Part shown: positions 54,984-64,000 of the stretch, in pieces
Layout: each line of letters begins with the position of its first letter
Position numbering within the stretch: position 1 is the first letter of the stretch
DNA from: Rhizobium herbae
Lineage (GTDB): Bacteria; Pseudomonadota; Alphaproteobacteria; Rhizobiales; Rhizobiaceae
Reading direction: 5' to 3'
DNA: 64,000 bases
Assembly (NCBI RefSeq): GCF_019511375.1
Contig: NZ_JAEUAO010000006.1
Span: forward strand, 186,001 to 250,000
Made by a program: the position numbers and the translations under genes
The notes under the pieces: model-generated
Database searches by the model: none
The model's input: the letters and a program-made list of their open reading frames with translations, nothing else
What the model was told of the DNA's origin: nothing

Positions 54984-55010
54984 GGTTTCTCCTTTGTGTC
55001 CTGCTGTGGT

Positions 55011-55934
55011 TCAGTAGCCGCGGTTCGGGTCGACCAGTCCGATCGGGTCGAGGCCGTCGCGATGACGCCGGATGTTTTCGATGACCGAGCGGGCTGCGGT
55101 TTCAGGCTGGGTCACGCTGGCGATGTGGGGCGTGAGCATGATCTTGGGGTGGCACCAGAACGGATGCTCAGGTGGCAAAGGCTCCGGTTCGGTGACGTCG
55201 ATCACCGCGCCCGACAATTGATTCATATCGAGCGCACCAATAAGCGCCTCGTGATCGAGCTGCGCGCCGCGGCCGACATGGACGAGTGATGCGCCGGGCG
55301 GCAGTGCCGAGAAGAGCCGCGTATCGAGAATGCCGCGGGTCTCCTCCGTGAGCGGGAGGAGGCATACCAGAATGTCGGTCTCGCCGAGAAAGGACGCCAG
55401 CGACTCGGCGCCGTGATAGCAGCGCACGCCTTCGATCTGGCGCGCAGAGCGGCTCCAGCCCGAGAGCGGAAAGCCGAATGGCATCAGCCGTTCGATGACC
55501 GCTTGGCCGAGCATGCCGAGGCCGAGCACGCCGATCCGGCGGTCTGCGGCCTGTCGGGCGGGCAGGGCCTGCCATTTGCCTTCCGATTGCTGCGCCAGAT
55601 AGGCCTTGAGATTGCGGTGAAGCGCCAGCACGGCAAGCGTCACATATTCCTGCATCATGCGCACGATGCCGTCCTCGACCATTCGGACGAGTTTGACTTG
55701 GGGCGGAAGGTTCGCGATCCGGAACTGATCGACGCCGGCGCCGATGGAGAAGACGATTTCCAGGTTTTTGAAGCGGTCGAGATCTCGCGGTGCGGTCCAT
55801 GTCAGGACGTAACGGATATCATCGGGATCGGCGTGCTCCGCATCCATGACGAAGGGTAGATCGGGCAGATCGCGCGCGAAGGCTTCGGCGAAGATGCGCC
55901 CTCGCTCTCGATCGGAATTGAACCAGAACGCCAT
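55011..55934 (-). CDS. D-2-hydroxyacid dehydrogenase, GhrA-like
   Basis: 307 aa. NAD site [18 protein letters not shown], catalytic Arg region [15 protein letters not shown], Glu in [14 protein letters not shown] and catalytic His in [13 protein letters not shown]. This matches glyoxylate/hydroxypyruvate reductase A. It reduces 2-oxo acids such as glyoxylate or hydroxypyruvate. It starts 9 nt after the M20 hydrolase, within the same operon. Confidence 0.85.
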   Translation of the reverse strand: MAFWFNSDRERGRIFAEAFARDLPDLPFVMDAEHADPDDIRYVLTWTAPRDLDRFKNLEIVFSIGAGVDQFRIANLPPQVKLVRMVEDGIVRMMQEYVTLAVLALHRNLKAYLAQQSEGKWQALPARQAADRRIGVLGLGMLGQAVIERLMPFGFPLSGWSRSARQIEGVRCYHGAESLASFLGETDILVCLLPLTEETRGILDTRLFSALPPGASLVHVGRGAQLDHEALIGALDMNQLSGAVIDVTEPEPLPPEHPFWCHPKIMLTPHIASVTQPETAARSVIENIRRHRDGLDPIGLVDPNRGY

Positions 55935-55943
55935 TGAGATGCC

Positions 55944-57068
55944 TCAGCTTCGGAGTGTTTCAGCGAGCCGCTCGATCATCGCCTGACACGCGGCCAGTTC
56001 GTCGACGCGGATGAATTCGTCGGCGCGATGGGCCCGAGCGATGTCGCCGGGCCCGCAGATGATCGCGTCGATGCCGGCAGCCTGGTAAAGCCCCGCTTCC
56101 GTGCCGTAGCTCACCGCCGCCAGTGTTTCGGCCCCGGTCAGTTCTTCCAGCAGCCTAGCAAGCGGCGCATCGGCGGCTAGCGACAACGCCGGGTAGCTGC
56201 TCTGAAGTTCCCACTTTGTCTGAAAGCCTTGCTGCTCCAGCGCGAGTGCGGCAAGCCTAACCGGCTCGAGGAGATCGACGGGTGCGTCGCCCGTTATCGC
56301 CCGAGCCTCGATTTCCGCCGTAAGGCAATCCGGAATGATGTTCACGGCTTGCCCACCAGACACAGTTCCGACCTGCAGCGAGGAATAGGGTGGCTCGAAG
56401 CTCGGGTCCAATCTGCTGCTCTGCAGAGCCTCTCCGGTACGAACGGCGGCGAGCAGGACGCAGGCGAAGGCATGGATCGCATTCAGGCCTTGATCGGGCC
56501 GCGACGAATGGCCGGAGCGTCCGCAGATCTCAACTCTCGCAGCGGCCTTGCCCTTGTGGGCACGGACAGCGCGCAAGCCACTGGGCTCGCCGATGATCGC
56601 GCCGATCGGCTTGGCGCAAAGGTCGGGCAACCGGCGGATCAGGTGAGGAACCCCCTGGCAACCGGCTTCCTCATCATAGGAGAATGCAAAATGGACTGGG
56701 CGTGCGAGCGGCATGTCGGCGATTGCGGGCAGTGCCGCCAATGCGGCAGCAAGGAAGCCCTTCATGTCGCTCGTGCCCCGGCCGAAGAGCAGATCGCCGT
56801 TCGCCCGCAGGCGGAAGGGATCGGACGTCCATGTCGGCTCCAGCGCTGGAACGACGTCCATATGTCCGGAGAGAATGTAGCCGGGCACATGATTGGGACC
56901 GACCGTTATGAAGAGATTGGCGCGATCGCCTTCCGGTCCCGGCAACACAGTCACCATGGCACTACAGCGCTCGGCATAGTCCCGGATCCATGCAACGATC
57001 CCGTCATTTGCCGTGCCGACAACGGAGGGAAACCCGACCAGCCGGTCGAGTATTTCCGTGGCGTTCAT
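55944..57068 (-). CDS. M20 family deacetylase, ArgE/acetylornithine-deacetylase-like
   Basis: 374 aa. M20 metal motifs: ILSGHMDVVPALEPTW, LFGRGTSDMKGFLAAALA, SYDEEAGCQGVPHLI, and a dimerisation domain with ICGRSGHSSRPDQGLNA. It removes N-acyl groups from amino acids. It would reverse N-acetylation by the GNAT enzymes of this region, or hydrolyse an acetylated diamino acid as DoeB/EutE-type enzymes do (inference). AGGAGACC upstream supports the start. A truncated relative survives at 44415-44485. Confidence 0.83.
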   Translation of the reverse strand: MNATEILDRLVGFPSVVGTANDGIVAWIRDYAERCSAMVTVLPGPEGDRANLFITVGPNHVPGYILSGHMDVVPALEPTWTSDPFRLRANGDLLFGRGTSDMKGFLAAALAALPAIADMPLARPVHFAFSYDEEAGCQGVPHLIRRLPDLCAKPIGAIIGEPSGLRAVRAHKGKAAARVEICGRSGHSSRPDQGLNAIHAFACVLLAAVRTGEALQSSRLDPSFEPPYSSLQVGTVSGGQAVNIIPDCLTAEIEARAITGDAPVDLLEPVRLAALALEQQGFQTKWELQSSYPALSLAADAPLARLLEELTGAETLAAVSYGTEAGLYQAAGIDAIICGPGDIARAHRADEFIRVDELAACQAMIERLAETLRS

Positions 57069-57322
57069 CGCAGGTCTCCTTGAAGTAACTTTCGAGGCGG
57101 CGCTCTGATCTCCACATTACGTCCTGGGTGGAACTTTTTCTGCCGAACGCTCTATCTCAAGCAGCAAATTCTATTGAATCCGCCCGCCTCAAAGCAGAAA
57201 GTTTCGTGCACATGCCCCGGAACGAGGGACCTGTTGTGTTTCGGGAGCGTGCTACCTGCATCATGCCGGTGAGATCCAGCTCTTGCAGGCGCCATGCGCA
57301 TCCAACGAGTACGACAAGCAGG

Positions 57323-58297
57323 TCATTCCGAGCCGACCTTGTATATCTCGGCAAGATCCGCCAGGTTCCAATTGCCACCGCTCAGCACCGCGCAGACCTT
57401 TTCATCCGACCGGACTTTTATGGAGCCCGCGAGCAGGGCCCCGATGCCGATCGAAGCCGCCGGCTCCGCAACCAGCTTGGCATCCTTTGCAAGTGCGCGC
57501 ATGCCCGCGATGATGTGCTCGTCTCCGACGAGAATGATTTCATCGACGTATTTTTCAATTATTGGATACGGGTTCTGACCTGGAACACTAATTCTCAGGC
57601 CGTCCGCGATCGTATTTTTCAGTGGCAACGAGGTGCGCTGCCCGTTGATCCGGCTCTGATGGTATTTCGGCGTCAAAGCAGGCTCAGCACCGATGACTCG
57701 AACCGACGGTTTGGTTTCTTTGATGGCGGTCGCAATTCCCGAGATCAGGCCTCCACCGCCCAAGGGAACAATGACCGTCTCGACGTCATTCAAATCCTCC
57801 AGAATTTCACAGCCGATTGTGCCCTGACCGGCCATGACCAGCGGGTCTTCAAAGCCGTGGACGGTCGCGTAGTTGTTCTCTTCGGCGATTTCATAGGCCC
57901 GCTTCCATCTCGCGGCGGTGTCGCCATCAAAGACAATGACCTCAGCGCCCAATGCTTCGGTATTGGCAATCTTGATCTTGGGCGTAGTGGCCGGAACAAT
58001 TATGACGACCTTCACACCGAGCATTCGAGCCGCATATGAGAGCCCTTGGGCATGATTGCCTGAGGAACTGGCAATGACGCCGTTTGCGATGACTTCTCGC
58101 GGCAGCGAAAGCATCTTGTTGAGAGCGCCGCGAATTTTGAATGCGCCGGTAATCTGCAGCGTTTCGGGTTTGAGATAGAGCTGACAACCCGCGGCCTTTT
58201 CGATCTTGTCAGCGCGCAGCAACGGCGTGTGTCTGATATGCGGTGCCAATCGTTCGCGGGCTTCACGAATGTCCTGAATGGTCGGATGGTCTAGCAT
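57323..58297 (-). CDS. PLP-dependent threonine/serine dehydratase-like enzyme
   Basis: 324 aa. PLP Lys in ITGAFKIRGALNKMLSL, ASSSGNHAQGLSYAARMLG, and the glycine loop PLGGGGLISGIATAI. No ACT regulatory domain, so this is the catabolic short form (TdcB, serine racemase and beta-hydroxyaspartate dehydratase share it). Only about 35-40% like the EutB gene at 36351 by eye. The ornithine-cyclodeaminase-like gene lies 159 nt upstream on the same strand, repeating the EutB/EutC pairing. Confidence 0.83.
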   Translation of the reverse strand: MLDHPTIQDIREARERLAPHIRHTPLLRADKIEKAAGCQLYLKPETLQITGAFKIRGALNKMLSLPREVIANGVIASSSGNHAQGLSYAARMLGVKVVIIVPATTPKIKIANTEALGAEVIVFDGDTAARWKRAYEIAEENNYATVHGFEDPLVMAGQGTIGCEILEDLNDVETVIVPLGGGGLISGIATAIKETKPSVRVIGAEPALTPKYHQSRINGQRTSLPLKNTIADGLRISVPGQNPYPIIEKYVDEIILVGDEHIIAGMRALAKDAKLVAEPAASIGIGALLAGSIKVRSDEKVCAVLSGGNWNLADLAEIYKVGSE

Positions 58298-58456
58298 GGT
58301 GCTCGCCTCAGTGTGTTAGAGCTCGGGTTTTCCTGACGGAAAGGAAAGGATCGCCCGGAAGATTGATTTGTCTTTCGGCGTCGGACTGCGAGTTAACGGC
58401 GTGCCCGCCCGTGCTGGAACCTTCCCTTCCAGCCGTTTTGCCAATAGCCGTCCGGG

Positions 58457-59452
58457 TCAGGACTCGAAGAATTCGAATAAAGCCCCCACACCTCTTTTTA
58501 CGGCATTGCTGTAGATCTTCGACGCGGTTGTGTTGTCCTGGATCGCCATTCCAGTAGAGTCGAAAATCGTCACTTCTTGATCGTTTTCTCTTCCCGGCTT
58601 ATTGCCGAGTAGTAGCTCACCGATTTCGCCGTGGATGCCATCCTTGGTCATGATTTGCCGGTCCAACGGATGCCATGTCTCCCCCTTCTCGCTGCATTGC
58701 GCGATCGAGTCGACGACGACTTTGGCATTTCTGAATATCTCTGGATCCAGTTCCTGTTTGCCCCGCTGATCAGTGCCGATCGCGACGATATGCGTGCCGG
58801 GCCTTACCCAATCGGCTTCCACCAGCGAGCCTTTGCCCCGCGTCGTCGTAATCAGGATATCGGCCTGCTCGACTGCATCCCTCTTGGAAGACGCAATGAC
58901 GACGGGAATGCCGAACTCGCTCTCAATATCGGATTTGTAACGGGAAAGCGTATCCGCGCTGTTGTCCCACGCATGGATCTCTTCGATATTCATGACCTCG
59001 CGGATCGCGCGGATCTGCATTCTGGCCTGATTTCCGGTTCCGATGAACGTGATCCTTCGAGCGTCTTTCCTCGCGAGCACTTTTACGGAAACGGCGCCAG
59101 CCGCGCCCGTTCGCAAGCCCGTGATCAGGCTTCCGTCCATAACGCAAATTAGCGCCCCGCTTCTGGCGTCGAACAACAGAATGGTCCCCATCCCGCTCGG
59201 TAGGCCGAATGCAGTCGGATTGTCGGCAAACCCTCCCGACGACGTTTTCATTGAAATGAGTTGATTGGCTTTGTAGTGGCTGAGCTTGAAGTCGATTTCG
59301 CTACCGGGCGACGGGAGATGCATTCCGATATAATCGGGTTGCTCGACCTGACCGCTGTTGAAGGCCTTATAGGCCTCCTCCACGGCGCCGATCACATCCT
59401 TCATACTGATCAACTCGCGGACTTCTTCTTTCTTGAGAAGCAGAGTTTTCAC
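58457..59452 (-). CDS. Ornithine cyclodeaminase/mu-crystallin family imine reductase
   Basis: 331 aa. Substrate region [43 protein letters not shown] site [18 protein letters not shown] and the conserved [16 protein letters not shown] and [12 protein letters not shown]. Family members include ornithine cyclodeaminase, alanine dehydrogenase, ketimine reductase and iminosuccinate reductase. Beside a beta-hydroxy amino acid dehydratase an imine-reductase role is most likely. It is clearly diverged from the EutC-like protein at 35356. Confidence 0.82.
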   Translation of the reverse strand: MKTLLLKKEEVRELISMKDVIGAVEEAYKAFNSGQVEQPDYIGMHLPSPGSEIDFKLSHYKANQLISMKTSSGGFADNPTAFGLPSGMGTILLFDARSGALICVMDGSLITGLRTGAAGAVSVKVLARKDARRITFIGTGNQARMQIRAIREVMNIEEIHAWDNSADTLSRYKSDIESEFGIPVVIASSKRDAVEQADILITTTRGKGSLVEADWVRPGTHIVAIGTDQRGKQELDPEIFRNAKVVVDSIAQCSEKGETWHPLDRQIMTKDGIHGEIGELLLGNKPGRENDQEVTIFDSTGMAIQDNTTASKIYSNAVKRGVGALFEFFES

Positions 59453-59506
59453 GAACTTTCTCCCATCATTGGTACGAAGGCAAAAACGTTATACTGGCCC
59501 GCAAAC

Positions 59507-59760
59507 TTAAGCCCGGCCATCGATATGGACGCTCTTCATCTGCGGGTATTGATCAATGCCTGCCTGAGCGCCTTCGCGCCCAGACCAGATTGCTTGTGCC
59601 GGCGAAGGGGCCACTTCGGTCGAGATCGCGCCAGTGTTGAAGCCGATCGTGCCGAATTTGGGCGCCTCGGCCGCGCGACAGGAGCGTTTCACGTTCTCGG
59701 TGTAGAGATAGGCTGCGAGGCCAAACAGGGTTCCGTTGACAATCGCGACCGCCTCCAAAA
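59507..59760 (-). pseudogene. Aldehyde dehydrogenase C-terminal remnant
   Basis: A minus-strand frame reads EAVAIVNGTLFGLAAYLYT, GTIGFNTGAISTEVAP and then GREGAQAGIDQYPQMKSVHI before a stop at 59507. These are the last 80 residues of a GabD-type semialdehyde dehydrogenase. The conserved FGGxKQSGLG segment is garbled by small compensating indels, and no N-terminal two-thirds exists. Nothing was recognised in the rest of 59453-60258. Confidence 0.75.
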
Positions 59761-60258
59761 CGCACTGACACAAACTGCCGAGCTCCTACCGATACATGCA
59801 GAGTGCTTTAAGATTGAAAGGAGATGCCCTTCGGCGGGCTCCTCCTGATAGCGCACGGACATGCCACGACCGAGTATCGGCTTCTCCTGCCGAACGAGTC
59901 ACCGAATTACGCTGCAGCAACAGCATGAAATTCCAAAAGGCTAGGTGCGTTCAGCATTTCTTGACGCGCTGCAGAGCTGATTTATGCTGCAGTTTATGTG
60001 CGGCCACCGGGCAGTCTGTCGAACGTTGCTTTATCTAAGTTGAGCAAAGTTGCGTTGTCATCACCCGACGCTGAAGCAAATCGTGGCACACGGATTTCGT
60101 CCAGCCCAGCGCCGCAAATTTCAGGGGAAGATTTCGACTCCCGAGAGCAAATCAGTGAAAGATGCCGAGGCTGATGTGCAATCATGAGCTGATTGACGCT
60201 GGGCAGTAGCGTTGCCAAGGGCGTTCCACTGTCGACCAGGCGAAGGAGCTCAAATTCA

Positions 60259-61134
60259 ATGCCGAAGTCAGTTCGACTTAAATCATTCGAGTTGGTGGCT
60301 CGGGAGATCAATGAGGTTGATGTCGGCTCGCTCCATGCCTTATCCGTGGCGGTCGGATGGCCACACCGTCCCAAGGACTGGGATTGGCTTCGCCAGTTCG
60401 GCCGGGGTATTGCGGTAGTAGACAGCATCGGGCGGGTTTTCGGGAGCGCCATGTGGTTCCCCTACGGCCAAGACGTTGCGATGATCGGCCTGGTGATTAC
60501 CACCCCGCGCTCGCAAGCTCAGGGTAATGCGCGTTGGCTCATGGAGCAGGTGTTCGAAGAATGTCGCGGCAGAAATCTGTATCTCAATTCAACTCGTGCG
60601 GCCCACAATCTGTATGTCTCATTGGGTTTTGCAAACGAGGCGACGGTATGGATGCACCAGGGGACAGTTGCTTCCTCTCTGCCGAACTTGCCCGCTCCGA
60701 ACGGTGATTTGATTGAAGCGGGGATCGATGCACTGGGGCAGATCATCGAACTTGATACCCAGGCGTTCGGTTGGAAGCGCGAGGAGCTGATCTCGGCACT
60801 AGTCCCGATTTCCAGCATCCAAACCCTCCGCCGCGATGGCAGGATCGTTGGCTATTCGATGTGCAGGGAGTTCGGCCGCGGCCATGTGATCGGCCCTGTG
60901 GTAGCAAGCAATGACGATGACGCGCTTCAGCTTATCGCGGTCCATCTACGGAATCTGAAAGGCCAGTTCGCGCGCGTCGACACGCGGGAAACAGGACCGT
61001 TGGTGAAGTTTCTACGCGCGAGCGACTTTCAAGTGGCCGAACGAGTTACGACTATGTCGCGGGGCCAACTCCTTTTGAACCGTAAGGCCGGCGAACCTTG
61101 GGTTTATGGCTTGGCTGGTCACGCACTCGGGTGA
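60259..61134 (+). CDS. Tandem-GNAT N-acetyltransferase (copy C)
   Basis: 291 aa, start supported by AAGGAG 10 nt upstream. LHALSVAVGWPHRPKDWDWL, GLVITTPRSQAQGNARWLM in the acetyl-CoA region and NLYVSLGFANEATVWMHQG; the second domain has CREFGRGHVIGPVVASNDD. The usual R-G-x-G-x-G loop of copies A and B is altered to Q-A-Q-G-N-A here, so activity may be weaker or changed. It precedes the right-hand HAD/kinase/PLP module on the plus strand. Confidence 0.78.
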   Translation: MPKSVRLKSFELVAREINEVDVGSLHALSVAVGWPHRPKDWDWLRQFGRGIAVVDSIGRVFGSAMWFPYGQDVAMIGLVITTPRSQAQGNARWLMEQVFEECRGRNLYLNSTRAAHNLYVSLGFANEATVWMHQGTVASSLPNLPAPNGDLIEAGIDALGQIIELDTQAFGWKREELISALVPISSIQTLRRDGRIVGYSMCREFGRGHVIGPVVASNDDDALQLIAVHLRNLKGQFARVDTRETGPLVKFLRASDFQVAERVTTMSRGQLLLNRKAGEPWVYGLAGHALG

Positions 61135-61545
61135 ACCGCAGCCCATCCCCTGATGAGGGCATTGGTAGCTTATTCGGCTCATACACGCAGGAAGCCTGTG
61201 CAGAGGAGCCACGGAACGCCAGCTCTTGGATCGCTCTCGCTTCGACTGCCGACGCTCGAAATCGTCGGTATTCCCCGCTAGTCCCGTCTCGTCAGTTGCC
61301 GTTAGAGGCAGACCCCAATGGTTCCAACACGATGCGGTCAATTCCGACCTCGCGAACGGCTGCATTCGCTCGAGCAACTCAACTCAGGACAGGCGCAAAT
61401 GCGAGACGCGGCGCCAGCGAAAGGTTGTGCGGGATTTGCGGCGACCGAAGAGACTTCTGCTGAAAGATAAAGCATTCCGGCACATTCTGCCAAACGACTG
61501 CAACTATGCTTCGTCCATGCCGTACAGTTCACAGGAGCCAAGGAC
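61135..61545. other. Intergenic region with no recognised feature
   Basis: 411 nt between GNAT C and the right HAD gene. No believable gene, and no TTGTnnnACAA box like those before the left module was found. It presumably contains the promoter of the HAD/kinase/PLP operon. Confidence 0.45.
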
Positions 61546-62214
61546 ATGGACCGCTTCAGGCCTAAATACGTAACATTCGACTGCCATGGTACGTTGATCA
61601 ACTTTCAGATGGCGGAAGCCGCTCGGGATCTGTTCGGTCATCTTCTGGATGGGCCGCGCATGAACGAATTCATCAAGAACTTCCAGGCGTACCGAATCGA
61701 TGAGGTTATGCAGGACTGGAAGCCCTACGCCGACGTTGTCCACAACGCCTTGGAGCGCACGTGCCGCCGCAACAAGGTGCAATTCCGGCCCGAGGACGCC
61801 GAAGCCATCTACAACCGCGTACCGACATGGGGACCGCATCCGGATGTGCCCGAAGGCCTGGCTAAGCTCGCCAAGGAAATCCCCCTTGTCATTCTGACAA
61901 ATTCCATGGTGGCCCAGATCCAGTCGAACGTGGCAAAGCTCGGCGCGCCGTTTCATGCTGTCTACACTGCCGAGGAGGCAGGAGCCTACAAGCCGCACCT
62001 CAAGGCGTTTGAATATATGTTTGACATGCTCGGATGCGGACCGGAGGACATAACGCACGTGTCGTCGTCTTTCCGTCACGACCTCATGTCCGCCTATGAT
62101 CTGGGCATAAAGAGCAAGGTGTGGGTCAATCGTGGCCATGAGCCGGCCAACCCCTATTATGAATACACCGAGATTCGCGATATTTCCCAGCTGCCCGGCG
62201 TTTTTGGACTCTGA
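61546..62214 (+). CDS. HAD-superfamily hydrolase, haloacid dehalogenase type II-like (right module)
   Basis: 222 aa. Motif I KYVTFDCHGTLINF, motif II LVILTNSM, Lys in EAGAYKPHLKAFEYM and SSSFRHDLMSAYDLGIKSK. Highly similar along its whole length to the left protein at 24540 (shared KSKVWVNRGHEPANPxYEYTEI). The Tyr normally following the nucleophile loop Cys is His here. Here the gene is co-directional with the kinase and PLP gene, whereas in the left module it is divergent. Confidence 0.8.
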   Translation: MDRFRPKYVTFDCHGTLINFQMAEAARDLFGHLLDGPRMNEFIKNFQAYRIDEVMQDWKPYADVVHNALERTCRRNKVQFRPEDAEAIYNRVPTWGPHPDVPEGLAKLAKEIPLVILTNSMVAQIQSNVAKLGAPFHAVYTAEEAGAYKPHLKAFEYMFDMLGCGPEDITHVSSSFRHDLMSAYDLGIKSKVWVNRGHEPANPYYEYTEIRDISQLPGVFGL

Positions 62215-62358
62215 TTGAGTTAAGAGCGGTTCAGGGATGGCAAGCCCGCGCGAACCATTGAGCTATGCTGGAGTGCCTGCTCTGAGCTGGTCAGACTGGA
62301 TCAGAGCACCCGACTTCGTAGCCCGAAAAACACCAGTGAACGGACGAGGATCATCAAA

Positions 62359-63489
62359 TTGGGCGACCTTGGTGGACTTGCTGCCGATCAGGAGCTAGGC
62401 CGGCACAACACCTCTGCTGGTACGAGCTCCTGTCATCGGACGTGTGTAGCGGCGTCGACAGAAGCCTACTTTCGCGCCGCATCGGCGATTCTCTCTACGC
62501 CCCCGGACGAGCCGGAACCCGATATTTCGGCGACACTGCTCAAGCGACACTACGGACTGGAAGGATCGATCGCGGTCTTATCGTCTGAGGTCGAACGCAC
62601 TTCTGAGGTCTCCCTGCAGGACGGCAGCAAACTGATCCTGAAGACGTCAACACGAAGAGAGGCGATCGACAGCTTCCGTTTCCAAAGCGCCGCCTTGGCG
62701 GCACTACAGAACAGCGCCGGATTTGCTGCACCCACACTTATCCCCACCAGTGACGGCGCATTGATGTTTGAGGAAGAGGGTATTAGTGGTTACCTGCAGA
62801 CTCGAATTGAGGGCTTGTCTCTGCACAAGGAAACGCCCACACCTGACCTGCTCTCCCGTACTGGCAGCGCTCTCGGCCGGCTGGACCTAACGCTCGGGCA
62901 AGTCAACCTACCCGCAGCCGACCGCCCCGTTCTATGGCATGTCGGGTGCTGGCCACGGTTGATGGAACTTGAGGAATACTTACCATCCGGAAGCGTAGCC
63001 GCAAGCGTTCGCAGGGCAATGGCGGAATACATTCAAGTCATCGAGCCGCAGATCCCGAACTTGGAGTGGCAGGTTACTCATAACGATCCTAGTCCATTCA
63101 ACACAATCGTTACCAGCGATGGTTTGGGCTTCATCGATTTCGGCGATGGCTGCTGGAGCCCAAAGATCCAGGATTTAGCGATCGCGGCAAGTCACGTCGT
63201 GACGGATCCGACTCTTCCTTTAGGCGGAGCCGAGCATCTCATTGCCGGCTATGCCGCGGTCCTTCCACTTTCCGCCTTGGAAGCAAGACTGCTGGTCGGA
63301 CTCATGCGCGCACGTCAAAGCGCGCTGATACTGATAAATTACTGGCGCTCCCACCTCTTTCCGGCCGACGCGCAATACATCAAAAAGAATGTTGCTCGTG
63401 CCGAGCGCGGGCTAACCATCCTGGCGCCTCTTTCTGCTGCATCAGGCGAGGCGGCAGTCCTTGCGGCAATGTCACGGCCTTCGCCGTAA
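62359..63489 (+). CDS. APH-fold small-molecule kinase (right module)
   Basis: 376 aa if it begins at TTG 62359, which has GAGG 9 nt upstream; no in-frame ATG exists before the conserved region, so the true start is unsure. Catalytic loop VTHNDPSPFNTIV and metal loop GFIDFGDGCWSPK, and a C-terminal NYWRSHLFPADAQYIKKN that parallels the left kinase (CWRAEIFPENSRYILRN). The two are diverged homologues. The class III PLP enzyme starts 20 nt downstream. Confidence 0.72.
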   Translation: MGDLGGLAADQELGRHNTSAGTSSCHRTCVAASTEAYFRAASAILSTPPDEPEPDISATLLKRHYGLEGSIAVLSSEVERTSEVSLQDGSKLILKTSTRREAIDSFRFQSAALAALQNSAGFAAPTLIPTSDGALMFEEEGISGYLQTRIEGLSLHKETPTPDLLSRTGSALGRLDLTLGQVNLPAADRPVLWHVGCWPRLMELEEYLPSGSVAASVRRAMAEYIQVIEPQIPNLEWQVTHNDPSPFNTIVTSDGLGFIDFGDGCWSPKIQDLAIAASHVVTDPTLPLGGAEHLIAGYAAVLPLSALEARLLVGLMRARQSALILINYWRSHLFPADAQYIKKNVARAERGLTILAPLSAASGEAAVLAAMSRPSP

Positions 63490-63509
63490 CTCTCAGAGAG
63501 GTAGCAAAC

Positions 63510-64000
63510 ATGTCCACAGACCTTATGCCCAATCGCTACAGACCAGGTGAGTTTGACCTGCCAGCGCGCGAGGCCAAGCTGATTGCCCGTCGTGATGCAG
63601 TTCTGGGAGCATCTTATCGACTTCAATATCGACGGCCCGTGCATTTCGTTCGCGGCGAAGGCATGTGGCTTTATGATCCGGACGGGCGAGCCTATCTGGA
63701 TTTCTATAACAACGTTCCCTCCCTCGGCCACTGCCACCCAGAGGTGAACGCGGCGATGGCCGACCAGGCTGCGCGAATTAGCGCCAACACGCGCTATCTC
63801 GAGCCAAGACTTGTCGACTATGCCGAGCGGTTGGTTGATACATTTCCAGAGGAGCTCAGCCGAGTAGTATTTACTTGCACCGGCAGTGAATCCAACGATC
63901 TGGCCCTGCGCATCGCACGCCTCGCGAGCGGCGGCGAAGGCGTGATTGTCTCCTCGTATGCTTATCACGGCACGAGTGCGGCTGCGGCTGCCGTTTCGCC
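63510..64000 (+). CDS. Class III PLP enzyme, phospho-lyase type (right module, partial)
   Basis: The first 163 residues are present; the gene runs off the window. GAGAGG precedes the ATG by about 8 nt. It has YDPDGRAYLDFYNNVPSLGH and FTCTGSESNDLALRIARLAS, matching the left enzyme at 26852 (YDKHGNEYLDAYNNVVSLGH, FTCTGSEANDLALRIAR). The catalytic Lys lies beyond the window. The order HAD-kinase-PLP repeats that of the left module. Confidence 0.78.
   Translation, partial: MSTDLMPNRYRPGEFDLPAREAKLIARRDAVLGASYRLQYRRPVHFVRGEGMWLYDPDGRAYLDFYNNVPSLGHCHPEVNAAMADQAARISANTRYLEPRLVDYAERLVDTFPEELSRVVFTCTGSESNDLALRIARLASGGEGVIVSSYAYHGTSAAAAAVS

Noticed and set aside
62265..62320. GntR operator upstream of the right kinase (CTGGTCAGACTGG within a GCTCTGA/TCAGAGC repeat)
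   Set aside because: The half-sites are imperfect for the TGGTnnnACCA or TTGTnnnACAA patterns and no regulator is adjacent.
1..64000. CRISPR array, tRNA, rRNA or replication/partition genes
   Set aside because: No regularly spaced repeats, no tRNA cloverleaf sequence or rRNA stretch, and no RepABC/Par-like protein was noticed on either strand.

Overview
The window reads as accessory DNA of a Rhizobiales bacterium, probably Rhizobiaceae. The grounds are high G+C, tightly packed catabolic operons each with its own LysR, GntR or Lrp regulator, many ABC importers, and a palindromic intergenic element of the mosaic type common in Rhizobium and Agrobacterium. No rRNA, tRNA, replication or core genes were seen, so a plasmid, chromid or genomic island is likely (inference). 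Decayed pieces of a resolvase, a TniB-like ATPase, an IS3-type transposase, a LysR gene, an ArgE-type gene, an aldehyde dehydrogenase and a binding protein show a history of rearrangement.

Layout. (1) 1-1206: tail of a GH32-like glycosidase and a sugar ABC ATPase, then about 1 kb of mobile-element debris. (2) 2248-12818: a methylated-amine island with dmmDABC (dimethylamine monooxygenase and a folate-linked GcvT protein), tmm (trimethylamine monooxygenase), a small soluble PAS/chemoreceptor-like protein, tdm (TMAO demethylase, opposite strand) and an APC permease. Together they should take TMA to TMAO to DMA to MMA, passing formaldehyde to tetrahydrofolate. (3) 13349-23770: a LysR gene divergent from a nine-gene operon for a hydroxyquinol-type aromatic pathway. 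It holds two intradiol dioxygenases, a maleylacetate reductase, a FAD phenol hydroxylase and a complete branched-chain-type ABC importer. (4) 23771-24470: IS3-family remnant. (5) 24540-64000: a long amino-acid/amine catabolic mosaic.

Region 5 repeats the same enzyme families: two HAD / APH-type kinase / class III PLP-enzyme modules, one at each end; three double-GNAT acetyltransferases; three 117-aa cupins; three aldehyde dehydrogenases plus a fragment; two class III transaminases; two amine-oxidase-like FAD enzymes (one frameshifted); and two pairs of threonine-dehydratase-like plus ornithine-cyclodeaminase-like enzymes, one pair recognisable as EutB/EutC. A polar amino acid ABC importer, a threonine aldolase, a tartrate/malate-type dehydrogenase, a 2-hydroxyacid dehydrogenase and an M20 deacetylase complete it. 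The likely theme is catabolism of hydroxylated or di-amino compounds by phosphorylation and elimination, transamination, amine oxidation, and dehydration followed by imine reduction. The substrates cannot be fixed from sequence alone.

Regulatory DNA can be read in places: two TTGTnnnACAA boxes in the divergent promoter of the left kinase module next to a GntR/FCD regulator, two matching GGTGATAG-type palindromes in the ltaE/lysR intergenic region, and several strong stem-loops.
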